A DNA stretch of 64,000 nt from AWTP1-13 sp963827545 (GTDB taxonomy: Bacteria > Pseudomonadota > Alphaproteobacteria > Rhizobiales > Hyphomicrobiaceae): NCBI GenBank assembly GCA_963827545.1, contig CAWHBI010000049.1:1-64000 (forward strand), read 5' to 3'. Made by a program: the position numbers and the translations under genes. Shown piece by piece: positions 8,453 to 16,940 of this stretch (within the stretch, counting starts at the first letter, position 1; each line of letters starts with the position of its first letter). Under the pieces are notes generated by a model. The model made no database searches and was not told where the DNA came from. It worked only from the letters and a program-made list of their open reading frames with translations.

Positions 8453-9379
8453 ATGCCCCGTCACATCGTCTGCCTCAGCTTCGATTTCGACACCCAGTCG
8501 GGTTTCATCGCGCGCGGCATGACCACGCCGACCCCGCTGTCGCGCGGCGAGTTCGGCGCACTGGCCTCGCGCCGCATCCTGGCGTTCCTGCGATCACATG
8601 CGATCCGCACCACCTGGTTCGTTCCCGGCTTCACCATCGAGAGCTATCCCGAGCAATGCGCGGCCGTCGTGGCCGGCGGGCACGAGATTGCCAACCACAG
8701 CTGGGCGCACATCCCGAATGCCGCCATGAGCCGCGAGGACGAGGAGGCCGACCTGGTGCGCGCCAGCGAAGCCATTGTGCGGCTCACCGGCCGCAAGCCG
8801 CGCGGCTACCGCTCGCCCGCCTGGGACCTGAGCGAGAGCACCATCGATCTGCTGATTGCACATGGCTTCGTCTACGACAGCAGCCTCATGGGCGGCGACT
8901 ATCTCCCCTACCGGGCACGGCAGGGGGACGTGGCCGAGCTCGGCAAGCCCTTTCAGTTCGGCGAGGCAACTGAGCTGATCGAGATGCCGATCAGCTGGTC
9001 GCTCGATGATCACCCGCATTTCGAGTTCATCCGCACGCCGGCGGCGATCCAGCCGGGCCTGCAGTCCGCGCGCACGGTGATGCAGAACTGGTTCGACGAG
9101 TTCCTCTACATGAAGAAGTCGGTCGACTGGGGCGTGCTGACCTACACCATGCACCCTTACGTGATCGGGCGCGGCTACCGCATGCTGGCGTTCGAAGACC
9201 TGGTGGCGAAGCTCGCCGCCGAAGGCGCCGTCTTCATGACCATGGAGGACGCCGCCGCCGAAGCACGCGACGCGGCTGGGCCTCGGCGCTGGTGTTCGCT
9301 GATGGAGTGTGAGCGACTGGTTAGGCCCTGCAGCGCCCCGTACGCTCCTTCGCAAGCTCGCCTTCGACTTGCGTGCTGA
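8453..9379 (+). CDS. Polysaccharide deacetylase (NodB-homology) family protein
   Basis: 308 residues from ATG 8453; a GTG at 8372 would add 27 non-family residues. NodB-domain motifs are visible: CLSFDFD (metal-binding aspartates, residues 9-12), GHEIANHSWAHIP near 78-90 (the metal-site histidines) and YRSPAWDLSE near 120. The cytoplasmic, unfused architecture resembles the PuuE/allantoinase-like and peptidoglycan deacetylase-like groups; the substrate is uncertain. The last 30 or so residues (after EARDAAG) look unnatural and overlap the converging lipoprotein gene by 59 bp. In the +1 frame the text becomes LGAGVR then stops at 9302, so a single extra base near 9278-9282 is possible. Confidence 0.8.
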   Translation: MPRHIVCLSFDFDTQSGFIARGMTTPTPLSRGEFGALASRRILAFLRSHAIRTTWFVPGFTIESYPEQCAAVVAGGHEIANHSWAHIPNAAMSREDEEADLVRASEAIVRLTGRKPRGYRSPAWDLSESTIDLLIAHGFVYDSSLMGGDYLPYRARQGDVAELGKPFQFGEATELIEMPISWSLDDHPHFEFIRTPAAIQPGLQSARTVMQNWFDEFLYMKKSVDWGVLTYTMHPYVIGRGYRMLAFEDLVAKLAAEGAVFMTMEDAAAEARDAAGPRRWCSLMECERLVRPCSAPYAPSQARLRLAC

Positions 9380-9815
9380 GCGTGCGAGTCCGCGACGCCT
9401 GTTCCGGCGTCACGCCCGGCACAGGCCCGGCATATGCCTTGGAGGCGGCGCCAACTTCCTCCAGCGCCAACCCCAGTTCCCGGCAGTCCAGCTTCTTGCG
9501 CAAGGCCCGGTAGGCGAACAGGCGTGTACCGTTGGCGTACGCAGCGGGCGGCTGCTGCTGACCTACCCAGCCCCGATCGCGGTTGTCGACCATCGTCTTC
9601 AGCTTGGCCTTGCACTGGGCCGCCGTGCCACAGTCCTCGGCAGCGGGTGCAGGTTCGGGGGCCAAAGCGGGCGCCCCGAGCAGCTTGTCCAGGAGGTTCG
9701 GGGATGTGGGGGAGGCCTCGCCTCCTGTCACGGCGCATCCGGCGACGACGAGCGCTGCGACAATGCAAGCCATGTGCAGTGGCAAACGTGCAAGACTTAT
9801 CGCATAGCGATACAT
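9321..9815 (-). CDS. Putative lipoprotein, unknown function
   Basis: 164 residues from ATG 9815 (an upstream in-frame ATG exists at 9863). The N-terminus MYRYAISLARLPLHMACIV then a hydrophobic stretch ends in VVAGCA, a lipobox with the modified cysteine about residue 29. The mature region is Ala/Pro-rich, has CGTAAQCKAKL (two cysteines) and ends in TGRCRA. No domain is recognised. It overlaps the deacetylase reading frame tail to tail, which may reflect a frameshift in that gene. Confidence 0.6.
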   Translation of the reverse strand: MYRYAISLARLPLHMACIVAALVVAGCAVTGGEASPTSPNLLDKLLGAPALAPEPAPAAEDCGTAAQCKAKLKTMVDNRDRGWVGQQQPPAAYANGTRLFAYRALRKKLDCRELGLALEEVGAASKAYAGPVPGVTPEQASRTRTLSTQVEGELAKERTGRCRA

Positions 9816-10072
9816 TGTCGACGCGCTCCGGCGGCCAAAGACACTATGCACGCGAACCGACATTGAGCGAGCCGACCTGTGGTTAGGCGTCCGGAATGCC
9901 GGACCCCGTTCTCCTTGGCTGAGGTTCGTGATCGAAGTTGGGCAGAGTCAAGAGGCGAGTGCTGTCAACGGGTTATTTCACTCGCACACTGCGGAAAATG
10001 GCAACCGGGCGATGCCGAGGCGCCATGTTCCCGAGGAGGGCGCCCGAGCTGCAATGAGAGGAGCTGCCCGGC

Positions 10073-10771
10073 TCACCAGAACCGCATGCGCTTCACGACC
10101 ATCTCGCCGATCAGCACGCCGCCAAAGCCCAACAGAATGAGCCCGGCGATGCGGTTGATCTGACCCAAGCGCACCTGGTCCAACCGGTGGCGGACATGAG
10201 CGATGCGCTCGGACACCACGAACCAGTAGAGGAAGCTGCCGCCCATGATGGCCGCCACCATGGTGAAAGCGTCGACGTAGGATTCCACCTCCACGAACGT
10301 GCTCACCCCGCCGAAGATCGTGATCAGCCCCAGCACCGCGCCCGGGTTGGTGATGGTGAGGAAGAACGTCTGCGGGATTTCCCACACATAGTCCCACAGC
10401 GTCGCCTTCTCGCCCTGCTTCTCGAGCGAGATGGTAACCGGCGTGAAATAGAGCTTGATACCGGCGATCAGCAGCGCCACGCCGCCCAGGATCTGGACGG
10501 CTGTGCGATAGTCGCGCATGGCGCCCGAGATGGCGTTGACGCCGAGGGCGGCGCCGAGCGCGATCAGCCCGTCACCCAGCATGATGCCGAGCCCCGCTGC
10601 CATGCCGCCGAAGAAGCCACGCTCGACAGCACGCTGGAGTCCCAGCAGATTGACGGGCCCGAACGGCAATGCCAGCAACAGCCCCATGGCCACGCCGACA
10701 GGTATGATAAAGGGATTGGGGATGAACGACACGGGTGAAGCTATGGCGTAGGCGGCACGCACGCCCCGCAT
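10073..10771 (-). CDS. LysE/RhtB-type amino acid exporter family membrane protein
   Basis: 232 residues with six hydrophobic segments. The N-terminal helix carries LPFGPVNLLGLQRAVERGF, the LysE-family P-x-G-P-V element followed by the conserved arginine and glycine, and FLTITNPGAVLGLI at about 140-153 is the family's NP motif. LysE proteins export basic or other amino acids across the inner membrane. Substrate not predictable. It is a single gene with the unrelated exported protein diverging from 10857. Confidence 0.75.
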   Translation of the reverse strand: MRGVRAAYAIASPVSFIPNPFIIPVGVAMGLLLALPFGPVNLLGLQRAVERGFFGGMAAGLGIMLGDGLIALGAALGVNAISGAMRDYRTAVQILGGVALLIAGIKLYFTPVTISLEKQGEKATLWDYVWEIPQTFFLTITNPGAVLGLITIFGGVSTFVEVESYVDAFTMVAAIMGGSFLYWFVVSERIAHVRHRLDQVRLGQINRIAGLILLGFGGVLIGEMVVKRMRFW

Positions 10772-10856
10772 GCGGCCGCAGCGCCAAATCCAAGGTCTGC
10801 CGCGCGGGACTGAACCGCAGCGGGCGAACGGCTCAGTAGCAAGGTAAAGTCTCCCA

Positions 10857-11477
10857 ATGCGTCGTAGCGTACGGACAGTGTCGAACGTTGCGCTATTCCT
10901 ACTGGCGCTGCCCTTGCTTGTCTATTGTCTGGGCCCTGGCGCACCGGCCCTGTCACAAGGCACGAAGCCGAAGGCCGGCAGCGCAAAAAAGCAGCAGCCG
11001 CCACCCCCTCGTATTCAGTATGGCACCGAAGACCTGCCCGGCCCCGTGCGCGAGCTGCGCGAGGTGATGCTAGCCGCCGTCCAATCCGGACAAATCGAGG
11101 AGCTGCGGCATGCCTACGAGGCCAGCGACCTGAAGCCCGACGTCGGCGACGGTGCCCCTGGCGACCCCATTGCCCACTGGAAGCGCATCTCTGGCGACGG
11201 GGAGGGCCGCGAGATCCTGGCGGCGCTCTCGCTCGTCCTGGAGGCCGGCTACGTGGTGCTCCCCCTCGGCAAGGACCTGGAAAACAACCGGCTCTACATC
11301 TGGCCCTACTTCGCTGAATTCCCGCTCGACAAGCTCAGCCCCGCACAGGAGGTGGAGCTCTTGCGGCTGGTGCCCCCGGCCGCGGTAAGGGAAATGAAAG
11401 CCAAGGGGAAATACACTCACTGGCGCCTCGCCATCGGCGCCGACGGAAGCTGGCACTCCTTCCGCAAGAGCGAGTGA
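10857..11477 (+). CDS. Exported hypothetical protein
   Basis: 206 residues. The N-terminus has basic residues then a hydrophobic helix (VALFLLALPLLVYCLG) and a small-residue stretch, so it is either secreted or N-anchored. A low-complexity linker (KKQQPPPPR) is followed by a folded-looking domain rich in helices (PVRELREVMLAAVQSGQIEE, AHWKRISGDGEGREILAALS, LYIWPYFAEFPLDKLSP) and ends YTHWRLAIGADGSWHSFRKSE. I recall similar proteins annotated only as hypothetical in Hyphomicrobiales. The downstream L,D-transpeptidase suggests an envelope setting. Confidence 0.7.
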   Translation: MRRSVRTVSNVALFLLALPLLVYCLGPGAPALSQGTKPKAGSAKKQQPPPPRIQYGTEDLPGPVRELREVMLAAVQSGQIEELRHAYEASDLKPDVGDGAPGDPIAHWKRISGDGEGREILAALSLVLEAGYVVLPLGKDLENNRLYIWPYFAEFPLDKLSPAQEVELLRLVPPAAVREMKAKGKYTHWRLAIGADGSWHSFRKSE

Positions 11478-11606
11478 TCGCGCAACAGAAGTGAACCAAT
11501 CCACGCGCTGCAACGTTCAAGGTCTTGAAACGCCTTGCACAAGCCCGCATGTCAGGTGGGTCGCCAAGGCGCTGCGATGCCGGGAGAAGAAAGGGAAGGA
11601 TGACAG

Positions 11607-12368
11607 ATGCTGCGCGTAGCCCTTGCTGCCTTAACCATGTTCTGGATCAGCGATGCAGCGCTCGCCCAGTGGGGCGGGTCCAGCGGCTATGGCCGCTCGC
11701 CCTACTACGACCGGCCCTACTACCGCCCGATGCCACAGCAGGGCTTCTTCTCTCTGTGGGGCTGGGGCGATGACGACTTCTACCGGCGCCGCCCAATGGC
11801 GCCCCGGTTTCAGTCCGGCGGCGCGCGGCCGGCGATCGACCGGGAGGAGCCCAGGAGGGTCGCATTCCCAAGCAGCTTTCCCGTCGGCAGCGTCGTGATC
11901 GACCACAAGGGCCGACAGCTGTTCTTCGTGCAGTCGCCGGCCGAGGCTCTGCGCTACCCCATCTCGGTAGGCCGCGAGGGCTTCACCTGGACCGGCACGG
12001 AGGCGATCAGCCGCGTGGCCGAGTGGCCCGACTGGCATCCGCCGGAGGAGATGCGCGACCGCGACCCGAGCCTGCCGGAGAAAATGAGCGGGGGGATCAA
12101 GAATCCGCTGGGGGCCAAGGCCATCTATCTCGGCAACACGCTCTACCGCATCCATGGCACCAACGATCCGAAGTCGATCGGCCGGGCGGCGTCTTCAGGC
12201 TGCTTCCGCATGCTCAACGGCCACGTCGTCGATCTCGCAAGCCGCGTTCAGATCGGGACGCCGGTGACAGTCGTGAACCGGCTGCCTCCCGATCTGGAGC
12301 GCATCGTCGGCGAGCAGCTCGCCCCGTCCGGCGATCGCATCGGCACCCGCCCCGGCCAGCCGTCCTAA
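11607..12368 (+). CDS. L,D-transpeptidase (YkuD/ErfK domain), periplasmic
   Basis: 253 residues. A signal peptide of about 20 residues (ending ALAQWGG) is followed by a Tyr/Pro/Gly-rich spacer, then the YkuD domain from about 95 (GSVVIDHKGRQLFFV). The catalytic block is YRIHGTNDPKSIGRAASSGC: His183 and the nucleophile Cys199 with FRM after it. These enzymes make 3-3 peptidoglycan cross-links or attach proteins to the wall. Start ATG 11607 follows GGAAGG. Length and layout are typical for alphaproteobacterial paralogues, of which there are usually many. Confidence 0.88.
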   Translation: MLRVALAALTMFWISDAALAQWGGSSGYGRSPYYDRPYYRPMPQQGFFSLWGWGDDDFYRRRPMAPRFQSGGARPAIDREEPRRVAFPSSFPVGSVVIDHKGRQLFFVQSPAEALRYPISVGREGFTWTGTEAISRVAEWPDWHPPEEMRDRDPSLPEKMSGGIKNPLGAKAIYLGNTLYRIHGTNDPKSIGRAASSGCFRMLNGHVVDLASRVQIGTPVTVVNRLPPDLERIVGEQLAPSGDRIGTRPGQPS

Positions 12369-12472
12369 CTGTTGCAATTGACCGGAAGGCGATGCCAAGC
12401 ATTCGCCGCCTTGGCGGCTGGGAGGCTTGCTCCGATCCTGGCTGCGGATGTCCCGCGGCGTTGAGATTTTCA

Positions 12473-12698
12473 AGTCCTCCTTGTGCTCGAGCCCCGGCTC
12501 GCGGAAGTGCACCTGTGTATCGATCACGCCCGGCAGAATATGCAGACCTGCAGCGTCGATCACCTCGGCTGCCGCGTCCGCGGGCAGATCGCCCAGTGCA
12601 GCGATGCGCCCGCCGCGGATGCCGATGTCGCGGACGCCGCGGCCGTCGTGGTTGAGGACGGTGCCGCCCCTAATGACGATTTCGAAGGTTTCGGTCAT
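12473..12698 (-). pseudogene. Dihydroorotase/amidohydrolase fragment (N-terminal 75 residues only)
   Basis: From ATG 12698 the minus strand encodes MTETFEIVIRGGTVLNHDGR, then IAALGDLPADAAAEVIDAAG and PGVIDTQVHFREPGLEHKED. This is the N-terminal small beta domain and the metal-binding start of a class I dihydroorotase-like amidohydrolase, normally about 430-450 residues. Similarity ends at about 12473; the remaining frame runs antisense into the L,D-transpeptidase gene. The catalytic barrel is absent, so this is a deletion remnant, not a frameshift. Confidence 0.7.
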
Positions 12699-12799
12699 GC
12701 CGCACTCCGCGCGCTTGCCTGTGAAGTCCAGCGCGCTTACCTGTTGGCTGCGAGATATAGCAGAATCGCCGCTCGCCGCAGCCGGACCCGCCATCGCCC

Positions 12800-13708
12800 A
12801 TGACGATCGCCAAAATCGCGCTTCTGCCCGACCGCGGCGTCGTTCACGTTACCGGCGACGATGCGGAGAAATTCCTGCAGGGCCTTGTCACCAGTGATGT
12901 CGCCGGCCCCGCAGCGGTCCAGCCGAAGACCGTGCCCGTGGCGGTGCATGCCGGCCTGTTGTCACCGCAGGGAAAGGTTCTTTTCGAGTTTCTCGTCGTG
13001 GGCCTGGGCGAAGGTCTCTTGCTGGAGACCGCGCGCGACCGCATTCCCGATCTCATCAAGCGGCTCGGCATGTATAAATTGCGGGCCAAGGTCGCGATCG
13101 AGGACGCGAGCAATGATCTTGCTGTCCTGGCTGTCTGGGATGGACGCCTCTCGTCGGGCTTCAATGCAACCCATTTCAATGATCCAAGACTGCCGGCGCT
13201 CGGCGTTCGCTGGCTCGTGCCCCGCTCTCTGCTGGAGCGGCTGATCGATGGCCAGGTGCAGGCGGGAGCGGCCCGGCGCGCGAGCGAGAATGAGTACCAC
13301 GCCCACCGCATAGCCCTCGGCGTGCCCGAGGGCGGCAAGGACTACGCATTCGGCGAGACATTCCCGCACGAGGCCAACTTTGATCTTCTCGACGGCGTCT
13401 CCTTCACCAAGGGCTGCTTCGTCGGCCAGGAAGTGGTGAGCCGCATGCAGAATCGCGGCACGGCGCGCAAGCGTATCGTCATCGTCGAAGGCGACAGCCC
13501 CCTACCGCCTGACGACGAGGTCATGGCCGGCGATGCCACCCTCGGCAACATCGGCTCCGTGGCCGGCAATCGCGCCCTGGCCCTCGTCCGACTCGACAGG
13601 GCCGAGGAGGCGAGAAACAAGGGCGAGCACCTGACGGTCGGCGGCAGACCGATAACCCTGCGGCTTCCCGAATATCTGAAATCCGCGCAGCCGGCCGGCG
13701 CACCATGA
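12800..13708 (+). CDS. ygfZ: Folate-binding Fe-S cluster assembly/repair protein YgfZ
   Basis: 302-residue GcvT-like protein. The diagnostic YgfZ motif KGCFVGQE is at about 202-209, followed by VVSRMQNRGTARKR. YgfZ acts with tetrahydrofolate in maintaining iron-sulfur enzymes such as MiaB. Upstream elements (VHVTGDDAEKFLQGLVTSDV, LLSPQGKVLFEF) match the family N-terminus. The gene is the first of an apparent operon with tag and an HD hydrolase: its stop overlaps tag by four bases (ATGA). Start ATG 12800. Confidence 0.88.
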   Translation: MTIAKIALLPDRGVVHVTGDDAEKFLQGLVTSDVAGPAAVQPKTVPVAVHAGLLSPQGKVLFEFLVVGLGEGLLLETARDRIPDLIKRLGMYKLRAKVAIEDASNDLAVLAVWDGRLSSGFNATHFNDPRLPALGVRWLVPRSLLERLIDGQVQAGAARRASENEYHAHRIALGVPEGGKDYAFGETFPHEANFDLLDGVSFTKGCFVGQEVVSRMQNRGTARKRIVIVEGDSPLPPDDEVMAGDATLGNIGSVAGNRALALVRLDRAEEARNKGEHLTVGGRPITLRLPEYLKSAQPAGAP

Positions 13709-14325
13709 GTGCGAAGGAGCCAAAGCGGTGCCCCTGGAGCGGCATCGCCGATCCCATCTACGCGCGCTATCACGACGAGGAGTGGGGAGTGCCCAAGTCT
13801 GACGACCGGGCCATGTTCGAGAAGCTGGTGCTCGAGGGTTTCCAGTCCGGCCTGTCATGGCTCACCATCCTCAAGAAGCGCGAGAACTTTCGCAAAGCGT
13901 TCCACGGCTTCGATGCGGCACGCATCGCCCGCTACGGGGCCAAGGATATTGCGCGCCTGATGGCCGATGCCGGCATCGTGCGCAACAAGCTCAAAGTCGA
14001 GGCGACCATCGACAATGCGCGCGCGCTCTTGAAGCTTCAAGAGCGCACCAGCCTGGCAGCCTTTCTGTGGGGCTTCCTCGACGGCCGCCCGCAGATCAAC
14101 ACGCACCGCTCGTTCAAGACCGTGCCGGCCGAAACCGCCACCTCGAAAGCCATTTCCAAGGCCCTCAAGGCCGAGGGCTTCCGCTTCGTCGGGCCGACCA
14201 CGGTCTACGCCTTCATGCAGGCTACCGGCATGGTCAACGACCACCTCGTGAATTGCATGCGCCACGAGCCGTGCGCAAAACTGCAACGGAGTTTCAAGCT
14301 GCCTGGAGCAGTTTCGGGCACATGA
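13705..14325 (+). CDS. tag: DNA-3-methyladenine glycosylase I
   Basis: 206 residues, base excision repair enzyme removing 3-methyladenine from DNA. Zinc-site residues of the Tag family are present: Cys9 in RCPWSG, the histidine of YHDEEWG, and the C-terminal His/Cys in NDHLVNC. The substrate-pocket block FEKLVLEGFQSGLSWLTILK is nearly canonical. It overlaps ygfZ (ATGA at 13705) and the next gene (ATGA at 14322), so all three are probably translationally coupled. Confidence 0.93.
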   Translation: MSAKEPKRCPWSGIADPIYARYHDEEWGVPKSDDRAMFEKLVLEGFQSGLSWLTILKKRENFRKAFHGFDAARIARYGAKDIARLMADAGIVRNKLKVEATIDNARALLKLQERTSLAAFLWGFLDGRPQINTHRSFKTVPAETATSKAISKALKAEGFRFVGPTTVYAFMQATGMVNDHLVNCMRHEPCAKLQRSFKLPGAVSGT

Positions 14326-14954
14326 CAGCGAAACCCAAGAGCGCCGCGCAAAAACAAGTGCCGGAGGCGCGCGCCTGGCAGCGCATGCTTTCAGGCCGGC
14401 GCCTAGATCTGCTCGACCCTTCGCCATCTGACATCGAAATCGAGGACATCGCGCACGGGCTCGCTCGCGTCGCGCGTTGGAACGGACAGACGGTGGGCGA
14501 TCACGCCTTCTCGGTGGCACAGCACGCGCTGCTGGTAGAGGAGATCACGGCCGCCATCGAGCCCAAGATGACGGGCCGCTGGCTCCTTGCGGCGCTTCTG
14601 CACGACGCTCCCGAGTATGTAATCGGTGACCTCATCAGCCCGTTCAAGGCCGCTGTGGGCCTCGACTACAAGGCCTTCGAGGTGCGGCTCCTGCAGGCGA
14701 TCCACCGCCGTTTCGGGCTGCCGACGGACCTGCCCGAGCCCGTCGCTGCCGCCATCAAGCATGCCGACCGCGTCGCCGCCTACTACGAGGCAACCGTGCT
14801 CGCTGGCTTCACCAAGGAGGAGGCTGGCCGCTTCTTCGGCGCGCCCAATGGCCCGACTGCGTTGATACAGAAGCTGGAAAACCTTGGACCCTGGCCGGCA
14901 GCGGAGGCTCAAGCCGCGTTTCTCGCCCGCTTTGGCGCGCTCGCAAGCGGATGA
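14322..14954 (+). CDS. HD-domain hydrolase, YfbR-like
   Basis: 210 residues; ATG 14322 overlaps the tag stop. Family features are LARVARWNGQT, HAFSVAQHALLV (first metal histidine), ALLHDAPEYVIGDLISPFK near 88-108 (HD pair and the E-Y-V-x-GD-x-x-x-P-x-K block typical of 5'-nucleotidase YfbR and related dNTP-cleaning enzymes), and IKHADRVAAYYEA (C-terminal Asp). Predicted metal-dependent phosphohydrolase on nucleotides. The link to tag and ygfZ suggests a nucleotide-sanitation or repair context, which is inference. Confidence 0.8.
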   Translation: MTAKPKSAAQKQVPEARAWQRMLSGRRLDLLDPSPSDIEIEDIAHGLARVARWNGQTVGDHAFSVAQHALLVEEITAAIEPKMTGRWLLAALLHDAPEYVIGDLISPFKAAVGLDYKAFEVRLLQAIHRRFGLPTDLPEPVAAAIKHADRVAAYYEATVLAGFTKEEAGRFFGAPNGPTALIQKLENLGPWPAAEAQAAFLARFGALASG

Positions 14955-14986
14955 GGCGCTGTCGCTTTTTTGGCACGCAAATCCCT

Positions 14987-15134
14987 TAGAGCAGGATCGC
15001 TTCGGATTGAATCACTTTGCCTCGACTGCAACGTGGCGGCCGAAGCGTGAGTCCTGCTCTATTCATGGACTCGAGAGCACGATTCACGTTCCATGATCGA
15101 AGCGAAGTGCTTCGATCAGAAACGATCTTGCTCC
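14987..15134 (+). repeat. Palindromic intergenic repeat family 1, copy B (full length)
   Basis: Full 148-bp copy with termini AGAGCAGGATCG and CGATCTTGCTCC. It folds as two hairpins in series: AGAGCAGGAT...ATCCTGCTCT on the left and AGAGCACGAT...GATCTTGCTC on the right, each with a second internal stem (GCTTCGG/CCGAAGC; GATCGAAG/CTTCGATC). It separates the HD hydrolase gene from the phosphatase gene and lies just before the latter's ribosome site. Confidence 0.88.
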
Positions 15135-15173
15135 AGGAGGCGGCCAGGAGATTCGGGCAGGCGCGGAGGAACG

Positions 15174-15758
15174 ATGAAAGAAGGCAGAAGGGGACAGGAA
15201 CGCGCGGTGCTTTCCCGCCGCATGGACGGCCGCATCCACGTCTGTCCACTGAGCGCGGTTCCGGACATCGTCGCCGGCAGCAATGCCTCCCACCTCGTGA
15301 CCTGCCTGCAGGAGGAGTTCGTCGTCGAGACCCCGTCCCTGATCAAGCCGGACAATCATGTGCGCCTGGATGTGGCCGACATCTCGCAGCCGATGCCGGG
15401 ATACGTTGCACCAAACGAGCAGCACGTCGCCAGGCTGCTCGATTTCGCACGCGCCTGGGGCGGCCAGGGTCCGATGGTCATTCACTGCTGGGCCGGCATC
15501 AGCCGCTCCACCGCCGCAGCTCTCATAACGCTCTGCGCACTGAACCCGGAAGCACCCGAGCAGCTGATCGCCGAGCGCTTGCGCGAGGCCTCGCCCACCG
15601 CATATCCGAACCGCTTGATGGTCCGCCTCGCGGACACGGCCCTTGCGCGTGACGGCCGCCTGGTCGATGCGGTGGAAGCGATCGGCCGCGGCGTCATTGC
15701 GAGCGAGGCGCTGCCTTTCTCGCTGCCCGCCGATCTCTCCGAGCTCTGGCGCGCCTGA
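15174..15758 (+). CDS. Protein tyrosine phosphatase-like protein
   Basis: 194 residues. The P-loop HCWAGISRS at about 104-112 is the C-x5-R-S signature of cysteine-based phosphatases; DVADISQPMPGY upstream could supply the general acid loop. Start ATG 15174 is set by GGAGGA six bases ahead; a longer frame opens inside the repeat and is ignored. These short proteins are widespread in Hyphomicrobiales, with targets unknown. The gene follows a family 1 repeat and precedes the NrtR-like regulator. Confidence 0.78.
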   Translation: MKEGRRGQERAVLSRRMDGRIHVCPLSAVPDIVAGSNASHLVTCLQEEFVVETPSLIKPDNHVRLDVADISQPMPGYVAPNEQHVARLLDFARAWGGQGPMVIHCWAGISRSTAAALITLCALNPEAPEQLIAERLREASPTAYPNRLMVRLADTALARDGRLVDAVEAIGRGVIASEALPFSLPADLSELWRA

Positions 15759-15800
15759 CCGAGACACGCGTCCAGCGCAGATGCGATCCACAAACTTAAC

Positions 15801-15826
15801 CGTGGCAGTGGCCGAAAAATGCCACG
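15801..15826 (+). promoter_or_regulatory. Inverted repeat upstream of the NrtR-like gene
   Basis: CGTGGCA - 12 nt - TGCCACG, a perfect 7-bp inverted repeat 68 bp before the start codon at 15894. It could be an operator (autoregulation would fit a regulator) or a terminator of the phosphatase gene, although no T-run follows. Function not established. Confidence 0.35.
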
Positions 15827-15893
15827 ATCAGGGGGTAGCGCCTAAAACCTTGATTTTCTGAGGGGCTTTGAAGGCATACCAGAAGAGGCTCAG

Positions 15894-16940
15894 ATGAGTT
15901 CGGCGGTGCAGCACAAGGCGAGCGCGCTCCGGAGCAAAGCGCCCCCGCCGCCTGTCTCGCTCCAGGCGCATCCGGTCGGCGAAACAGTCGCTGTCGTGCT
16001 CAGTGCAGCAGTGCTTGGCGTGCGCGCAAACGAGCCGGTGATTGCCGTAGTATCGGCCGAGCGCAGTGGCGACGACTGGCTGCCTTGCGGCCTGTTCAGC
16101 CCCAGTCGGCACGCCACGCTGGAAGAGGGCCTGCGCGCCTGGGTGCGCACCCAGACCGGCGTGGAAACGGGCTTCGTGCAGCAGCTCTGCACGCTGAACG
16201 AGCACGTTGATGCCGGTACACCTGTTGCCCGCAAGGCTCCCCATGTTGTCTGCGTGAGCTACCTCGCCCTTGTCGGGCCCGGCCAGTGCAGCGACAAGAC
16301 CAGGGCGAGCTGGCGAAGCTGGTATGCGTATTTTCCATGGGAGGACTGGCGCCACGGCAAGCCGGAGTGCCTGAACGAGATCGAGCAGCACCTCGAAGCC
16401 TGGGCCGCCGAGCCGGAGCCGCCTTGTGCCTCCACCTGGGCGCCCGACCGCGCCCAGCGCCTGCGGGTGGCCTTCGGCGGGGCGGGCGCGGCCTGGGACG
16501 AGGAGAAGGTGCTCGAGCGCTACGAGCTGCTCTGCGAGGCGGGCATCGTCGGCCATGCGGCGGAAGATGCGGCCAGCGCGACGGGCATGGCGCGGCGCCT
16601 GCCATCACTCTCGCACTCGCATCTTGGTGACCAGGCGTCCGTGCTGGCGCGCGCCATCAGCGAGCTGCGGCGCTCAGTCAAATACCGCCCTGTTGTGTTC
16701 GAGCTGATGCACGACGAGTTCACCCTGTACGAGCTGCAGAAGACCGTCGAGGCGATCCTGGGCCCGCATCTGCACAAGCAGAACTTCCGCCGCCTGGTGG
16801 AGGGGTGCGGGCTGGTGGAGCCGACGGGCTCCTACAGGCTGCGCACCGGTGGGCGGCCGGCCCAGCTCTACCGCTTCCGCCGCGATGTGATCTACGAGTG
16901 CGCGGCCCCCGGCGTCAGGCTGAAGCCCGGCCGCGCCTAG
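15894..16940 (+). CDS. NrtR/COG4111-like regulator: Nudix-fold domain plus C-terminal winged helix
   Basis: 348 residues. Residues about 25-180 have the Nudix-like layout (VAVVLSAAVLGVRANEPVIA, then LPCGLFSPSRHATLEEGLRA), but the catalytic Nudix box is lost: REUxEE is replaced by AWVRTQTG. Residues about 260-330 look like the winged helix of NrtR (PVVFELMHDEFTLYELQKT, HKQNFRRLVEGCGLVEPTG). NrtR proteins sense NAD-pathway metabolites such as ADP-ribose and repress NAD genes. No NAD gene is adjacent, so the target is open. Start ATG 15894; an inverted repeat precedes it. Confidence 0.75.
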   Translation: MSSAVQHKASALRSKAPPPPVSLQAHPVGETVAVVLSAAVLGVRANEPVIAVVSAERSGDDWLPCGLFSPSRHATLEEGLRAWVRTQTGVETGFVQQLCTLNEHVDAGTPVARKAPHVVCVSYLALVGPGQCSDKTRASWRSWYAYFPWEDWRHGKPECLNEIEQHLEAWAAEPEPPCASTWAPDRAQRLRVAFGGAGAAWDEEKVLERYELLCEAGIVGHAAEDAASATGMARRLPSLSHSHLGDQASVLARAISELRRSVKYRPVVFELMHDEFTLYELQKTVEAILGPHLHKQNFRRLVEGCGLVEPTGSYRLRTGGRPAQLYRFRRDVIYECAAPGVRLKPGRA

